Below, piece after piece: positions 8,686-16,897 of a stretch of 38,568 nt of DNA. The position numbers and the translations under genes were made by a program. The stretch is from positions 1 to 38,568 of the forward strand of contig CAYVZU010000022.1 of the NCBI GenBank assembly GCA_964455935.1, given 5' to 3'. The notes below the pieces were generated by a model. That model was not told the origin of the DNA, did no database searches, and saw only the letters and a list, made by a program, of their open reading frames with translations. Position 1 is the first letter of the stretch. Each line of letters starts with the position of its first letter. The DNA is from CAYVZU01 sp964455935 (GTDB taxonomy: Bacteria > Fibrobacterota > CAYVZU01).

Positions 8686-9903
8686 TCATGACAAAAACGG
8701 AGCCAAGGCTCCCAGTAATTCGCCGGAGCACCGCCGCATATCGTATGTCTCTTCGGCAATACGCCGGCCCGTTTTTCCAAAAAGTTCGGCCAGGCCTGCT
8801 TCTTTCACGAACCGGACCAGACAATTTGCGAGCTGTTCCGCATCTTCGCGTTCGAAAAGCAGTCCGTTTTTTTCCGGCAGGACCATCTCCGGAATTGCCG
8901 TGATGTTCGGAGCGATTACCGCCCTGCCCTTGGCCATGGCTTCGATCAGAGTCATGGGAGTGCCCTCGCTTTTCGAACAAAGCACAACCACATGCGACCA
9001 GGCCATCGAGGCTGCCACAGCGTCCGAAAACCGATTTCCCAGAAAGCAAACATGCGTTTGCAGGTCCAGATCGCGAACCTTCTTCTCCAGATCGGCGCGG
9101 CAGGGACCATCTCCAATCAGGCGGCACTCAAACGGAACCTTTCGGGCGCCAAGCTTGCGGCAGGCGTCAATTAATACCTCGTGAGCCTTTACAGGGACCA
9201 TTCTTCCTACATGCAAAATCCGGAGCGGAGCGACGGGAGAGGCAACCGGCTCGGGCGTCCACGGTGGGCGATTCAGCGCTAGTCCCAGTCGGATGATCTT
9301 GAATTTCGCAGGCAAGATGGACGGGTGCTTTCGTGTCAAGTTCTGTATATGAAACCGGCAGTTTGAAATAATCATCTCCGCATTCTTGAGTTTTTCCTCG
9401 GTCAAGGGTCTGGGCAGGAGAACATCGGATCCATGAATAGAAATCGTATACGGCATTCCGGTCAGGGCTTTATGAAACAAGGCGACGGATGCGGCTCCCA
9501 GAGCGAAATGCACGTGCAGATGTTGAATTCTTTTTTGCTTTAAAATTGTATTCAACGCGGCCCCGGTGCATAAATGTCCAAGATTGACAAGCCTCTGCCG
9601 TGGGAACCGATCCTTCAGCCGCATGGCAAGCAGGAGGGCAGGGACAAGGCGTGAAACATGTACGGCAAAGCCACGCAGCATGCATCCAAGAAATTGCAAA
9701 GGATTCATCCCAACCATGTACAGGGTGTCCGAAAGAAACCCTATGTCTTCCGGGTGGACTTCGCCATTGGAAGGACGACGATTGGCAATGGTCACAACCT
9801 TCCCGCCTTGTTCGCGCACGGAATGTACCTCGCGCTGAAGAAACGTTGTGGAGATCGAGGGGAAGGTCGAAAAGTAATACGCCAATCGAGAATTGGCGCT
9901 CAT
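8686..9903 (-). CDS. GT4-family glycosyltransferase
   Basis: The 405-residue product is a retaining GT-B glycosyltransferase. It starts AYYFSTFPSISTTFLQREV and carries ISIHGSDVLLPR (acceptor side). The C-terminal donor domain has ILHVGRMVPVKAHEVLIDA, RLIGDGPCRADLEKKV and a SEGTPMTLIEAMAKGRAVIA stretch containing the E-x7-E-type motif. The start overlaps the stop of the upstream gene by four bases (ATGA at 9903-9900), so it is translationally coupled within the EPS operon. It is closest in pattern to colanic-acid/WcaL-like enzymes; the sugar is not predictable. Confidence 0.9.
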   Translation of the reverse strand: MSANSRLAYYFSTFPSISTTFLQREVHSVREQGGKVVTIANRRPSNGEVHPEDIGFLSDTLYMVGMNPLQFLGCMLRGFAVHVSRLVPALLLAMRLKDRFPRQRLVNLGHLCTGAALNTILKQKRIQHLHVHFALGAASVALFHKALTGMPYTISIHGSDVLLPRPLTEEKLKNAEMIISNCRFHIQNLTRKHPSILPAKFKIIRLGLALNRPPWTPEPVASPVAPLRILHVGRMVPVKAHEVLIDACRKLGARKVPFECRLIGDGPCRADLEKKVRDLDLQTHVCFLGNRFSDAVAASMAWSHVVVLCSKSEGTPMTLIEAMAKGRAVIAPNITAIPEMVLPEKNGLLFEREDAEQLANCLVRFVKEAGLAELFGKTGRRIAEETYDMRRCSGELLGALAPFLS

Positions 9904-11192
9904 AAAAGATCAATTCCGGGTTTCGAAACCCGGCCCACGGTAATCGAAGCAAGCCCTTCCCGGTCCTTTGGATTTACCACAGTAGAGACCGGTTGATTGC
10001 CAATCAGAATGGATGTCTTCTCCGGCGTGGGGCAATAAAAAGCAAGACCTTGAACCTGGGCTTCCGTGACCGGCAGAATCTCGCCGTCCAGACCGATTCT
10101 TCCATGCAGGGAAATGACCGCTTGCCTATCTCGATTGCGCATGGACCAGACCAGGTTCGCAGTAAGATCCCAAAACGCAAGCAATTGCGCGGTTGGGGCA
10201 ACCCAGGTGAAACCATCCTGATAGCTTTGCGCGAGCATTTCAAGGGCTTTTGCGTCAGGCGGCAAGAAAGGGGAACCGGATTTTACAGGGAGTCCAAGAT
10301 GCGTATACAGAATGGCCCAGCCCTGCGTATCCGCCAAATCCTGCAGGAACCGATTTGTCAAAGCATATCGGATGGTTTCCCTTGTGGGGAGCGTCCATTT
10401 CCCCTTTGGGTGACAGTTGTAACGGGAGAAGCCATAAATCATTTGCGCGGAACGCAACCGGACTTTCACAGCCAGCTTGGTGAGAGCAGAAAAGCCTGCC
10501 TGTTTCCATGCCCGGCCCATTGCGCGTTTGACCCGATTTTTCACCGCATTCGTTCCCCTTCGCCATAGCAGAACGCGACGTTTGGGTCGGTTCAGCGACA
10601 GAGGCCATTCCACGATCTCCGACCACCAGTAAAATCGAATACCGATTTCCCCCAGCAGGTTCGCCGTAAACAGGGGCGAAGCCGGATCGTCTCCCTGCCA
10701 GCGCGGCTTTAGCCGTGCTTTTAAATTGTGAAGGTTTGAGTTCGCTCCATGGTTGATCCAGACGGGAATCCGAAGCCCTTTCCGTTTCAACGCATCCGTT
10801 GTTTTGCGCGCGATGTTCAGCAACCGGGGGGGATCGGGCTCACGTTGATTGCAATCGGCCCAAGTGTGAAGGGAATCCAAAAGACCGCTTTCTATGGCCT
10901 CCAGAACAAAATCATAATCCGGAGATTTCTTCCCGTTCCAGTCGGTAAAAAGGGCCAACTGTTCACCTTTCGGGCTGATCCCAAAGAATGAATCGGCGAC
11001 CGGCAGGCCCAGGCCGGCATTGAGAAAATGATGAATATCCAAAAATGACGACCGACTGCATTGGTCAATATCGGAGCAAATGGCAAAACCGGCCGAGAAG
11101 GGAAAAGGGAAGGGCCGGATTCTTGCGTATGGAACCCGATCCCTATCGGATACAATTGACCTTGGGGCTGAGGAACTGGTTGGATTTGCCAT
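9900..11192 (-). CDS. EPS-locus protein, possible deacetylase-fold (NodB-like) enzyme
   Basis: The 430-residue product has no clear family name that I can assign. Three features suggest the TIM-barrel fold of polysaccharide deacetylases and related metal hydrolases. These are an early ICSDIDQ (Asp41, Asp43), an HTWAD segment (His109), and WINHGANSN (Asn147-His148-Gly149), followed by ILYTHLG late in the protein. The arrangement of acidic pair, histidine and late histidine resembles the NodB order, but the full H-x3-5-H motif is not seen. It has no signal peptide. It lies 19 bases after the OPX gene and is coupled by ATGA to the GT4 gene, so it probably acts on the same polysaccharide. A fold assignment only; the function is unproven. 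Confidence 0.5.
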   Translation of the reverse strand: MANPTSSSAPRSIVSDRDRVPYARIRPFPFPFSAGFAICSDIDQCSRSSFLDIHHFLNAGLGLPVADSFFGISPKGEQLALFTDWNGKKSPDYDFVLEAIESGLLDSLHTWADCNQREPDPPRLLNIARKTTDALKRKGLRIPVWINHGANSNLHNLKARLKPRWQGDDPASPLFTANLLGEIGIRFYWWSEIVEWPLSLNRPKRRVLLWRRGTNAVKNRVKRAMGRAWKQAGFSALTKLAVKVRLRSAQMIYGFSRYNCHPKGKWTLPTRETIRYALTNRFLQDLADTQGWAILYTHLGLPVKSGSPFLPPDAKALEMLAQSYQDGFTWVAPTAQLLAFWDLTANLVWSMRNRDRQAVISLHGRIGLDGEILPVTEAQVQGLAFYCPTPEKTSILIGNQPVSTVVNPKDREGLASITVGRVSKPGIDLL

Positions 11193-11211
11193 TCACCGCT
11201 TCACGCACCGA

Positions 11212-12234
11212 CTATTGCTCGATTTCCAAATTTATTAAATCGATCACATCGGCATTGACGCCCACCTTGAAGAAATCCGGAACAATTCCGTAGATGCCAA
11301 CCAAGTACTGCTGGATAAAAAGATCCACGCTGGCGATGGGACGCTTGGGCACATAAATGATATCGTATTGCTGCACAACGAGGTCCTGACTCATGTTGCC
11401 CTGTTTGAGGAGTTTATGGACATTGATCAGACGGGCGACAGGCTTGTGCTCCTTGTCGTGCGAAATAACGGCCACGGTTTTCAGGTTGGCCGTGTTCATA
11501 TCGACCTGGGCCTGGGAAATCAAATGAACAACCGTGGTGGGTCGATTGAGCTCGAAAAGCCCCGGTCTTCGCACCTCGCCCAACACATAGGCAACGTTGT
11601 TGACAGCCTCGACTAACGAAAGGGAAATGGAAAGGTTGGGCACTACGGTGGCATACTTCGCGGTCACCGTCTTTTTCAATTGGGCCAGCGCCAAACCGCG
11701 CGCATTGATCTCCTCCAGAAAGGGAAAGGAAACAAAACCATCGGAACCGATCTGAATGGTCTTTGCCTGGCCCTGCTGCTGGTTGGTTACCGCGCGAATG
11801 AACTCCTGCGCGTCTTTGTTGTATTCATTCACGGTAACGGTTATCAGGGGATCGCGGACAATCGTCTTGAATTTTTCAGTAAGGACCTCGACCAGTTCGC
11901 GAGGCGATTTTTCCACCACGTTCACGATGCCCAGCGGCGGAATGGAAATAGTCCCATCCGGAAGGACGGTCACCGATCGGCTCAATTTTTCGTTGGAGTA
12001 GAATTCAATGCTCAGCCGGTCGCCCACGCCGATCTTGTATTGCTCGTTCCCGGAGCCAAAACCAATGCGATAGATGACCTCGATCCGATCGCCAGGGCCG
12101 ATCATGTAAGAGGTGGGCTGGTTTTTGAAAAGCTTCCTGTCCTCGATCGTTGGAACCGAAAGACTTATACCCGGGGCACCGCATCCAACAAGAAGAAGCG
12201 CCGCACCACAAATGGCACAAAATGGTTTTTTCAC
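11212..12234 (-). CDS. OPX-family polysaccharide export lipoprotein (Wza-like)
   Basis: The 340-residue protein starts at GTG 12234, preceded by AGAGGA. This gives a short signal peptide ending in a lipobox (LLLVGC), so it is an outer-membrane lipoprotein. The frame is open further upstream, but that part lies in the divergent intergenic region. The polysaccharide-export domain shows IGPGDRIEVIYR, then a second similar IGVGDRLSIEFYS and LPDGTISIPPLG. SLBB-like segments follow (IGSDGFVSFPFLEEINARG and YVLGEVRRPGLFEL). OPX proteins form the periplasmic/outer-membrane channel for the polymer and pair with a PCP, here at 1-1304. The doubled GxGDRIE/L-type start is slightly unusual. Confidence 0.9.
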   Translation of the reverse strand: MKKPFCAICGAALLLVGCGAPGISLSVPTIEDRKLFKNQPTSYMIGPGDRIEVIYRIGFGSGNEQYKIGVGDRLSIEFYSNEKLSRSVTVLPDGTISIPPLGIVNVVEKSPRELVEVLTEKFKTIVRDPLITVTVNEYNKDAQEFIRAVTNQQQGQAKTIQIGSDGFVSFPFLEEINARGLALAQLKKTVTAKYATVVPNLSISLSLVEAVNNVAYVLGEVRRPGLFELNRPTTVVHLISQAQVDMNTANLKTVAVISHDKEHKPVARLINVHKLLKQGNMSQDLVVQQYDIIYVPKRPIASVDLFIQQYLVGIYGIVPDFFKVGVNADVIDLINLEIEQ

Positions 12235-12380
12235 GTTTCCTCTTTTTCGAGAAAATCCGGCAGACTCCACAAAATATAACAATCTCGATTTGCAAAAGGT
12301 TAGAGAATATCTTAACGCAAGGTGCAGGACGGCTTCCGCGATTGGGCGCAAATGCCGGTCCAAACAAGAAGGGGGAATCC
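12235..12380. promoter_or_regulatory. Divergent promoter region, OPX operon / PPTase
   Basis: This 146-base spacer separates the divergent OPX and PPTase genes and should carry both promoters. It has AT-rich stretches (for example around 12270-12285 and 12305-12315) with weak TATATT-like words. No -35/-10 pair with normal spacing stands out. The PPTase start has a good AAGGGGG about five bases upstream. Confidence 0.4.
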
Positions 12381-13079
12381 ATGGATCCACAGCACCGGAT
12401 TGACGTTTGGGAAATCGATTTTCCGGAACCGCAGGCCCCTTTGCCGGTCTTTGGTCAATGCCTGCGGAAAAACGAATTGGAGCGAATGGCCTTGTTGCGC
12501 AATCCCGAGGAGCGAGCCAAATACGGAATAACCCGAATTGCCCTAAGAAACATTCTTTCCCGGTACACCGGAAAAAATCCAAACGACATTGAATTCAGTC
12601 AAAACGAATTTGGCAAGCCCCGGATCGAATCGCCTCCTCCGTATTTCAATCTTTCCCATACAGCGGGCAAGGCCGCGATTGCGGTAAGCATGGGCATTGA
12701 GATGGGAATCGATCTGGAAAATTCCCGCGAACAGCGGGATTTCCGGTCAATTGCCAAAAGGTTCTTCTCGGAAAGAGAAAAAGCGGCCGTCCTCGGTGCC
12801 GGCACCCCGGAAAATGAGCGAGAGACGTTTTACGCAATTTGGACCCGGAAGGAAGCGTTTATCAAGGCATTGGGCAAAGGACTATCCTATCCACTGGCGA
12901 GCTTCTCGGTTGATTCCGTTTGTTCATGCCGGGAAAGCGCGGTTGAACTGGCCGGGGGGAACACCGGCGAGTGGAAGAATATTTCATTTTCCCTGAACCG
13001 GGGATATATCGGAGCGCTGGCCGTCAGAAACCGACGCCTTTCCGTTGTATTTCTCGACTGGTCTCTCCCGACCGGATAG
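12381..13079 (+). CDS. 4'-phosphopantetheinyl transferase, Sfp/AcpT type
   Basis: The 232-residue enzyme would transfer the phosphopantetheine arm of CoA to the conserved serine of a carrier protein. The diagnostic motifs are present: FGKPRIESPPPYFNLSHT (substrate/CoA region), MGIDLE with metal-binding Asp111 and Glu113, and WTRKEAFIKALGKGL (residues 154-168), which is the W-x-x-K-E-x-x-x-K signature. ATG 12381 follows AAGGGGG; the long upstream open frame is non-genic. It lies divergently beside the OPX gene and within the same locus as the ACP at 5369-5641, so a dedicated ACP-activating role is a reasonable inference. It could also serve the whole cell. Confidence 0.88.
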   Translation: MDPQHRIDVWEIDFPEPQAPLPVFGQCLRKNELERMALLRNPEERAKYGITRIALRNILSRYTGKNPNDIEFSQNEFGKPRIESPPPYFNLSHTAGKAAIAVSMGIEMGIDLENSREQRDFRSIAKRFFSEREKAAVLGAGTPENERETFYAIWTRKEAFIKALGKGLSYPLASFSVDSVCSCRESAVELAGGNTGEWKNISFSLNRGYIGALAVRNRRLSVVFLDWSLPTG

Positions 13080-13204
13080 ATCCAGCATACACGAATGGGA
13101 AAGCGTGCTTTATTACTGGCATCCCCCGCAAAGGTTTAGGTAGATTATTGGCACATGCAAAGAAGTCATACTCCCTCAACCATTCGCATCGATTGGGTTA
13201 TAAA

Positions 13205-15316
13205 ATGAAAACCTGTTTTTTGCCCCTGCTGTTCGTTTTGGCTATCTCCTGCAAAGTGACCTACGTGGACCCGGCTCTTACCGAGACGAGCGCCGAGGTT
13301 CGCGGCCGAGTTGTTCCGAGCAACGCAGTTGTCGTGTATGTGCGGGACGGCGACACCGCCATCGCCACCATGGACACGCTGACCGGGGATTTCGAGGTCT
13401 TTGTTGTGCCCGGCAGCGGCACGATCATTGCCACGGCATCGAAGTATGGCCGCTACAAGGCCCTTCGCTATACCGGCAAAGGAGAGACGAATTTGGGCAC
13501 CATCTGGCTGCCGCTGGAGCCCTTTCCCATTGACGAAATCGTCCGGCCGGGCAATGCCGGCACTCAGCTTTTCCTGATCCGTTTTATTGAACCCATGGAT
13601 ACGCACAGTCATATTGCCGTTACCGCAACGCCGGAGATCAACAGGTGGTTCGGCTGGAGCGAAGACCGGCGCATCCTTTCCTTTTATTGCAATTCCACGG
13701 AATTCGAGGACGCGGGATTTCATGTCCATGTGGACACGACCGCACAAACCGAAGAGGGAGAAGCCGTCGAATTCCCATACACGAGGGATTTTTCGGTTCC
13801 CTTGTTTTATGTGTCCAGCACATTTCCATCGAATGGACAATTGGATTTCCCGGCAGGATCCGAGGTGTATCTTCGTTTCAGTCAGAGCATCTTCGATTCG
13901 ACCGCCGGTGCTTATATTCAGGCAAAGCCGTCGGGACCTCTATCGATCCGGGTAAGCGGCAGCACAATTTATGCAAAGCCCTTAATAGGGCATTGGCCCT
14001 TTGGAATGGCTTGCACGCTTTCGGTCGCTCAAGGCATGCGCTCAGCAGGAGGCGATACTCTGGGCCACGCAGCAAGACTAGTGTTCCGCACGGAGCGCGC
14101 AAAGGCTGCATCTGTGCTGCCTTTGCACGAAGCCGGCGAGGTCGAAATCAACGCTACGATTCGGGTCCTTTTTCCCGACACCATGGATTCCCAATCAACG
14201 GAAAGCGCGTTCTCCCTCACCGACTCACTGGGAACCGAAGTTACGGGTTCCTTCGCCTGGGCTCCGTTTCGAGGTGCTTTCACATTCACACCCAATACCC
14301 TCTTGACTCCGGGTATGCTTTATACGGTGGAAATCGATTCGGGAGCGCGATTGCCCAATGGATCTCGCCTTCAACCTCATCAATCTTCTTTCGAAACCAC
14401 CCGGGATCTGGTGGAGGCCCTGGTTTCGCCCGCAGGCAACGAAATCAATGTGGCGCCGAACCGCGCAATCGTCATACGAATTCCGGACAACTATCGGCAT
14501 ACGATTCCTGAAATGAGGGAGGGCTTTGCGCTCTCCGACAGCCAGGGCTCGGCGATCTCCGGAATTTTTCAGATGGGAACCGACAATTTTCTCTTCACTC
14601 CGCAGAATCAAAAGCTGAACACGCTGTATGCCATTCGGGTGATTACGGTCGACGGCGATACGGCCGTGGATGCTTCCTACAGAACAATGCCGTTCCGGGT
14701 CGACAGCATCTCTCCCGGCATCGAGGGAATTGCGACATTGCTAAGCGCGGAATTCCGGATCGCAACCAACAACGCCCTCGACAAGCGCACGATTGTTCCG
14801 TCCATTTCCATTAACCCCGCCATCGCCTGTAACTTCACTTTTATGAACAGCGACAGAGTCATAAATATCCTCCCGTTGAACGGATTCTGGCCCTCGGATT
14901 CGGGCTTTACGGTGACAATCTCGGCCGGGTCCATTCGAGATGTTGACGGAAACGGGCTTTTTACCGAAGATTCGGTTTTCCATTTTGCCACAAACCCGGT
15001 TGCCGTCGTCGATCATCTTCCGCTAAACGGTGCCGGCTATGTATCCAGAACGGCTTCCGTGATCCTTACCTTCAACACGGGAATGGACACCGCCTCGACC
15101 AACGCGGCCCTTTCCGTGCAGGATTCCCTGGACGATCCATACGCAGGCACGCGATCCTGGAACTCCAAAAACACAATCCTGACATTCGGCCACACAGTAG
15201 GCGATTCCTTCGCCGATGCAATGCCATACACGATTTCACTGGACACATCGGCAATGGATTTATATGGAAAGAAAATGCAAACCCGGTTTGTTGCGGAATT
15301 TAAAACCGGCGAATAG
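13205..15316 (+). CDS. Lipoprotein with multiple SbsA/Big_5-type Ig-like domains
   Basis: The 703-residue product starts MKTCFLPLLFVLAISCK with a clear lipobox (LAISC), so it is a lipoprotein. After an N-terminal carboxypeptidase-regulatory-like segment (EVRGRVVPSNAVVVYVRDG) come about five or six repeats of the Big_5/SbsA Ig-like type. Each opens with a pattern such as SSTFPSNGQLDFP or DHLPLNGAGYVSRTASVILT and carries F-x-x-x-MD-type turns. Such domains are found in surface and adhesin proteins. ATG 13205 was chosen because it gives the signal peptide; the open frame further upstream overlaps the PPTase. It is 125 bases after the PPTase. A direct role in the EPS pathway is possible but not shown. 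Confidence 0.8.
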   Translation: MKTCFLPLLFVLAISCKVTYVDPALTETSAEVRGRVVPSNAVVVYVRDGDTAIATMDTLTGDFEVFVVPGSGTIIATASKYGRYKALRYTGKGETNLGTIWLPLEPFPIDEIVRPGNAGTQLFLIRFIEPMDTHSHIAVTATPEINRWFGWSEDRRILSFYCNSTEFEDAGFHVHVDTTAQTEEGEAVEFPYTRDFSVPLFYVSSTFPSNGQLDFPAGSEVYLRFSQSIFDSTAGAYIQAKPSGPLSIRVSGSTIYAKPLIGHWPFGMACTLSVAQGMRSAGGDTLGHAARLVFRTERAKAASVLPLHEAGEVEINATIRVLFPDTMDSQSTESAFSLTDSLGTEVTGSFAWAPFRGAFTFTPNTLLTPGMLYTVEIDSGARLPNGSRLQPHQSSFETTRDLVEALVSPAGNEINVAPNRAIVIRIPDNYRHTIPEMREGFALSDSQGSAISGIFQMGTDNFLFTPQNQKLNTLYAIRVITVDGDTAVDASYRTMPFRVDSISPGIEGIATLLSAEFRIATNNALDKRTIVPSISINPAIACNFTFMNSDRVINILPLNGFWPSDSGFTVTISAGSIRDVDGNGLFTEDSVFHFATNPVAVVDHLPLNGAGYVSRTASVILTFNTGMDTASTNAALSVQDSLDDPYAGTRSWNSKNTILTFGHTVGDSFADAMPYTISLDTSAMDLYGKKMQTRFVAEFKTGE

Positions 15317-15413
15317 CTCTCCGGAGCAGAAGCCGCCGCACAATAAAAAACCGGCAAACAGATGGAAATAATAAGGGCACCTATAGAAACTACCATCCAA
15401 AAGTGGCCAGCTC

Positions 15414-16040
15414 TTATCTGCCAATTTCATCCTGTTTCCGGCTTTGCCGGTTGAATGAATATCCAAGGCCGGCGAAAACGTGCAGCCTGCGGTCCGTTCG
15501 TTCCAGATTATAGCGGGACAAAAAACTCAGCTTCGGTTGGACGAGAAATCCCAGACCTCGAAAAGCTTTTACCCCTAGCATTGGAACAAGATCGAACCGG
15601 ACCCCATCGTTGTAGAACCGGCTCTTCGCCATTAAAATCAATCCGGCCCTCTTCCACCGGGCTTCGGCTCCCGCAAGCAGAAACGGCTGCGCATGGAATT
15701 CCGGCCCGTTCGGCAGGCGAAGCCAAGGAGCAACTCCGCCGCCAACGAAGAATTCCCGAATTCTTCGTTCCCTGGAAAAAGCCCGCTCCAGACAAAGCGG
15801 AGCTTCATAAATGCCATTCGCGAAGAGATACGGCGAGCCAAAGGCGCGAAGGCCAATCCGAATGCGGTATTCTTTACGCCAAAAGAATTTGGAGACATAG
15901 GTCAGTTCAGAAGCGGGATAAAAGTAGCGTCCATTCCAGTTTCCGGTTTGCAGGACAATCCAATTCGGATTTTCGGTTCCCCACGAGCCAGCCGCCAGAA
16001 TAACCACAAAAAGAGATAGGACATGCCGAGAAATTCTCAT
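15414..16040 (-). CDS. Putative outer-membrane beta-barrel protein
   Basis: The 208-residue product has a signal peptide (residues about 1-20, ending near LAAGSWG). Alternating hydrophobic/polar strands rich in Tyr, Phe and Gly follow: ASELTYVSKFFWRKEYRIRIGL, in its parts, and AGLILMAKSRFYNDG and HVFAGLGYSFN. This is the pattern of a small outer-membrane barrel, although the last residue is not the usual Phe. The start overlaps the stop of the lyase-like gene by four bases (ATGA), so the two are translationally coupled. It may help secrete or bind the polysaccharide. No family name is assigned. Confidence 0.6.
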   Translation of the reverse strand: MRISRHVLSLFVVILAAGSWGTENPNWIVLQTGNWNGRYFYPASELTYVSKFFWRKEYRIRIGLRAFGSPYLFANGIYEAPLCLERAFSRERRIREFFVGGGVAPWLRLPNGPEFHAQPFLLAGAEARWKRAGLILMAKSRFYNDGVRFDLVPMLGVKAFRGLGFLVQPKLSFLSRYNLERTDRRLHVFAGLGYSFNRQSRKQDEIGR

Positions 16041-16861
16041 GGGGCCACTTCCGCATAACTGTTGCCGATGCGGACCTCGTCATAATAAAGGACGGCTTTT
16101 GTAGAGGCATTTTTGTCCCGATACAGGCCAATTTTGAAATAGTTGCCGGCCTTATTGATGACCGTGGGCGCATAAATCCGGTTATTATCCCCGTTCGATG
16201 GAAACAACGGTTTTCCATTGAACCAGGCCTCCACAAAGCCGTCGTACTCCATGGACCACTTAACATGTATGACAATATCGATCCATTCACCTTTATTCAC
16301 TTGAATCGAATTGGATCTTTTTATGGCATAATTGTTCTCCCGCTCCTGAATGTCCACAAACAGAAGACCGTTTTCGTACTGAATGGAGACCGGCGGAGAA
16401 TTCTTCGGGAAGCCCGTCCAGGTTTCATTCAGCGAGATATCGGGCTGATCGTGCCACTGACCCATGATCTGCCATTCCCCGCTTTCTTCATAAGGAATGC
16501 CCAGCATCAGGCTGAACCCGTAATACATTTCGCTCTTATAAGGAAAAATGGCTTTGTAGGCGAGTTCGGTTCGGTTCCCGCTGCCCCACGTAATTCCCGG
16601 AAGAACCGTGATCTTTAACGCATTTGCTCCGGCCCTCACCGGGTTGTCCACAATCTCGATGAGCCCGGGTTGACCCTGTTCCAGCTGCCAGGCCGACAAA
16701 TCGCCATCGTCAAACGTGCAGGTAAACGACTCGATTTCACCGGACGAAAGAGACGATAAAGGAAGATTCCCGCAGGAAAGCAATAAAACGAGGCAAATGG
16801 CCAGGGCTGCTACGCGGTAATGAAAACTATCCTGAAAGGCGTATCCGACTTGTCGAATCAT
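16037..16861 (-). CDS. Polysaccharide lyase-like lipoprotein (heparin lyase I fold)
   Basis: The product is 274 residues from ATG 16861 (a GTG at 16894 is an alternative and adds 11 residues). It has a lipobox (LLLSC) and then a jelly-roll pattern typical of the heparin lyase I family. Features are FDDGDLSAWQLEQGQ, GSGNRTELAYKA, GEWQIMGQWHDQP (His and Trp at the cleft), DIVIHVKWSMEYDG and YFKIGLYRD. Lyases in EPS loci trim or release uronic-acid polymer during export. Here it sits between the initiating transferase and a small barrel, with the barrel gene coupled to it. Substrate is unknown, and it could be a binding protein that has lost activity. Confidence 0.65.
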   Translation of the reverse strand: MIRQVGYAFQDSFHYRVAALAICLVLLLSCGNLPLSSLSSGEIESFTCTFDDGDLSAWQLEQGQPGLIEIVDNPVRAGANALKITVLPGITWGSGNRTELAYKAIFPYKSEMYYGFSLMLGIPYEESGEWQIMGQWHDQPDISLNETWTGFPKNSPPVSIQYENGLLFVDIQERENNYAIKRSNSIQVNKGEWIDIVIHVKWSMEYDGFVEAWFNGKPLFPSNGDNNRIYAPTVINKAGNYFKIGLYRDKNASTKAVLYYDEVRIGNSYAEVAP

Positions 16862-16897
16862 TTGATTTCCGGCTTTGCACTTTTCGTTTGGCACTTC

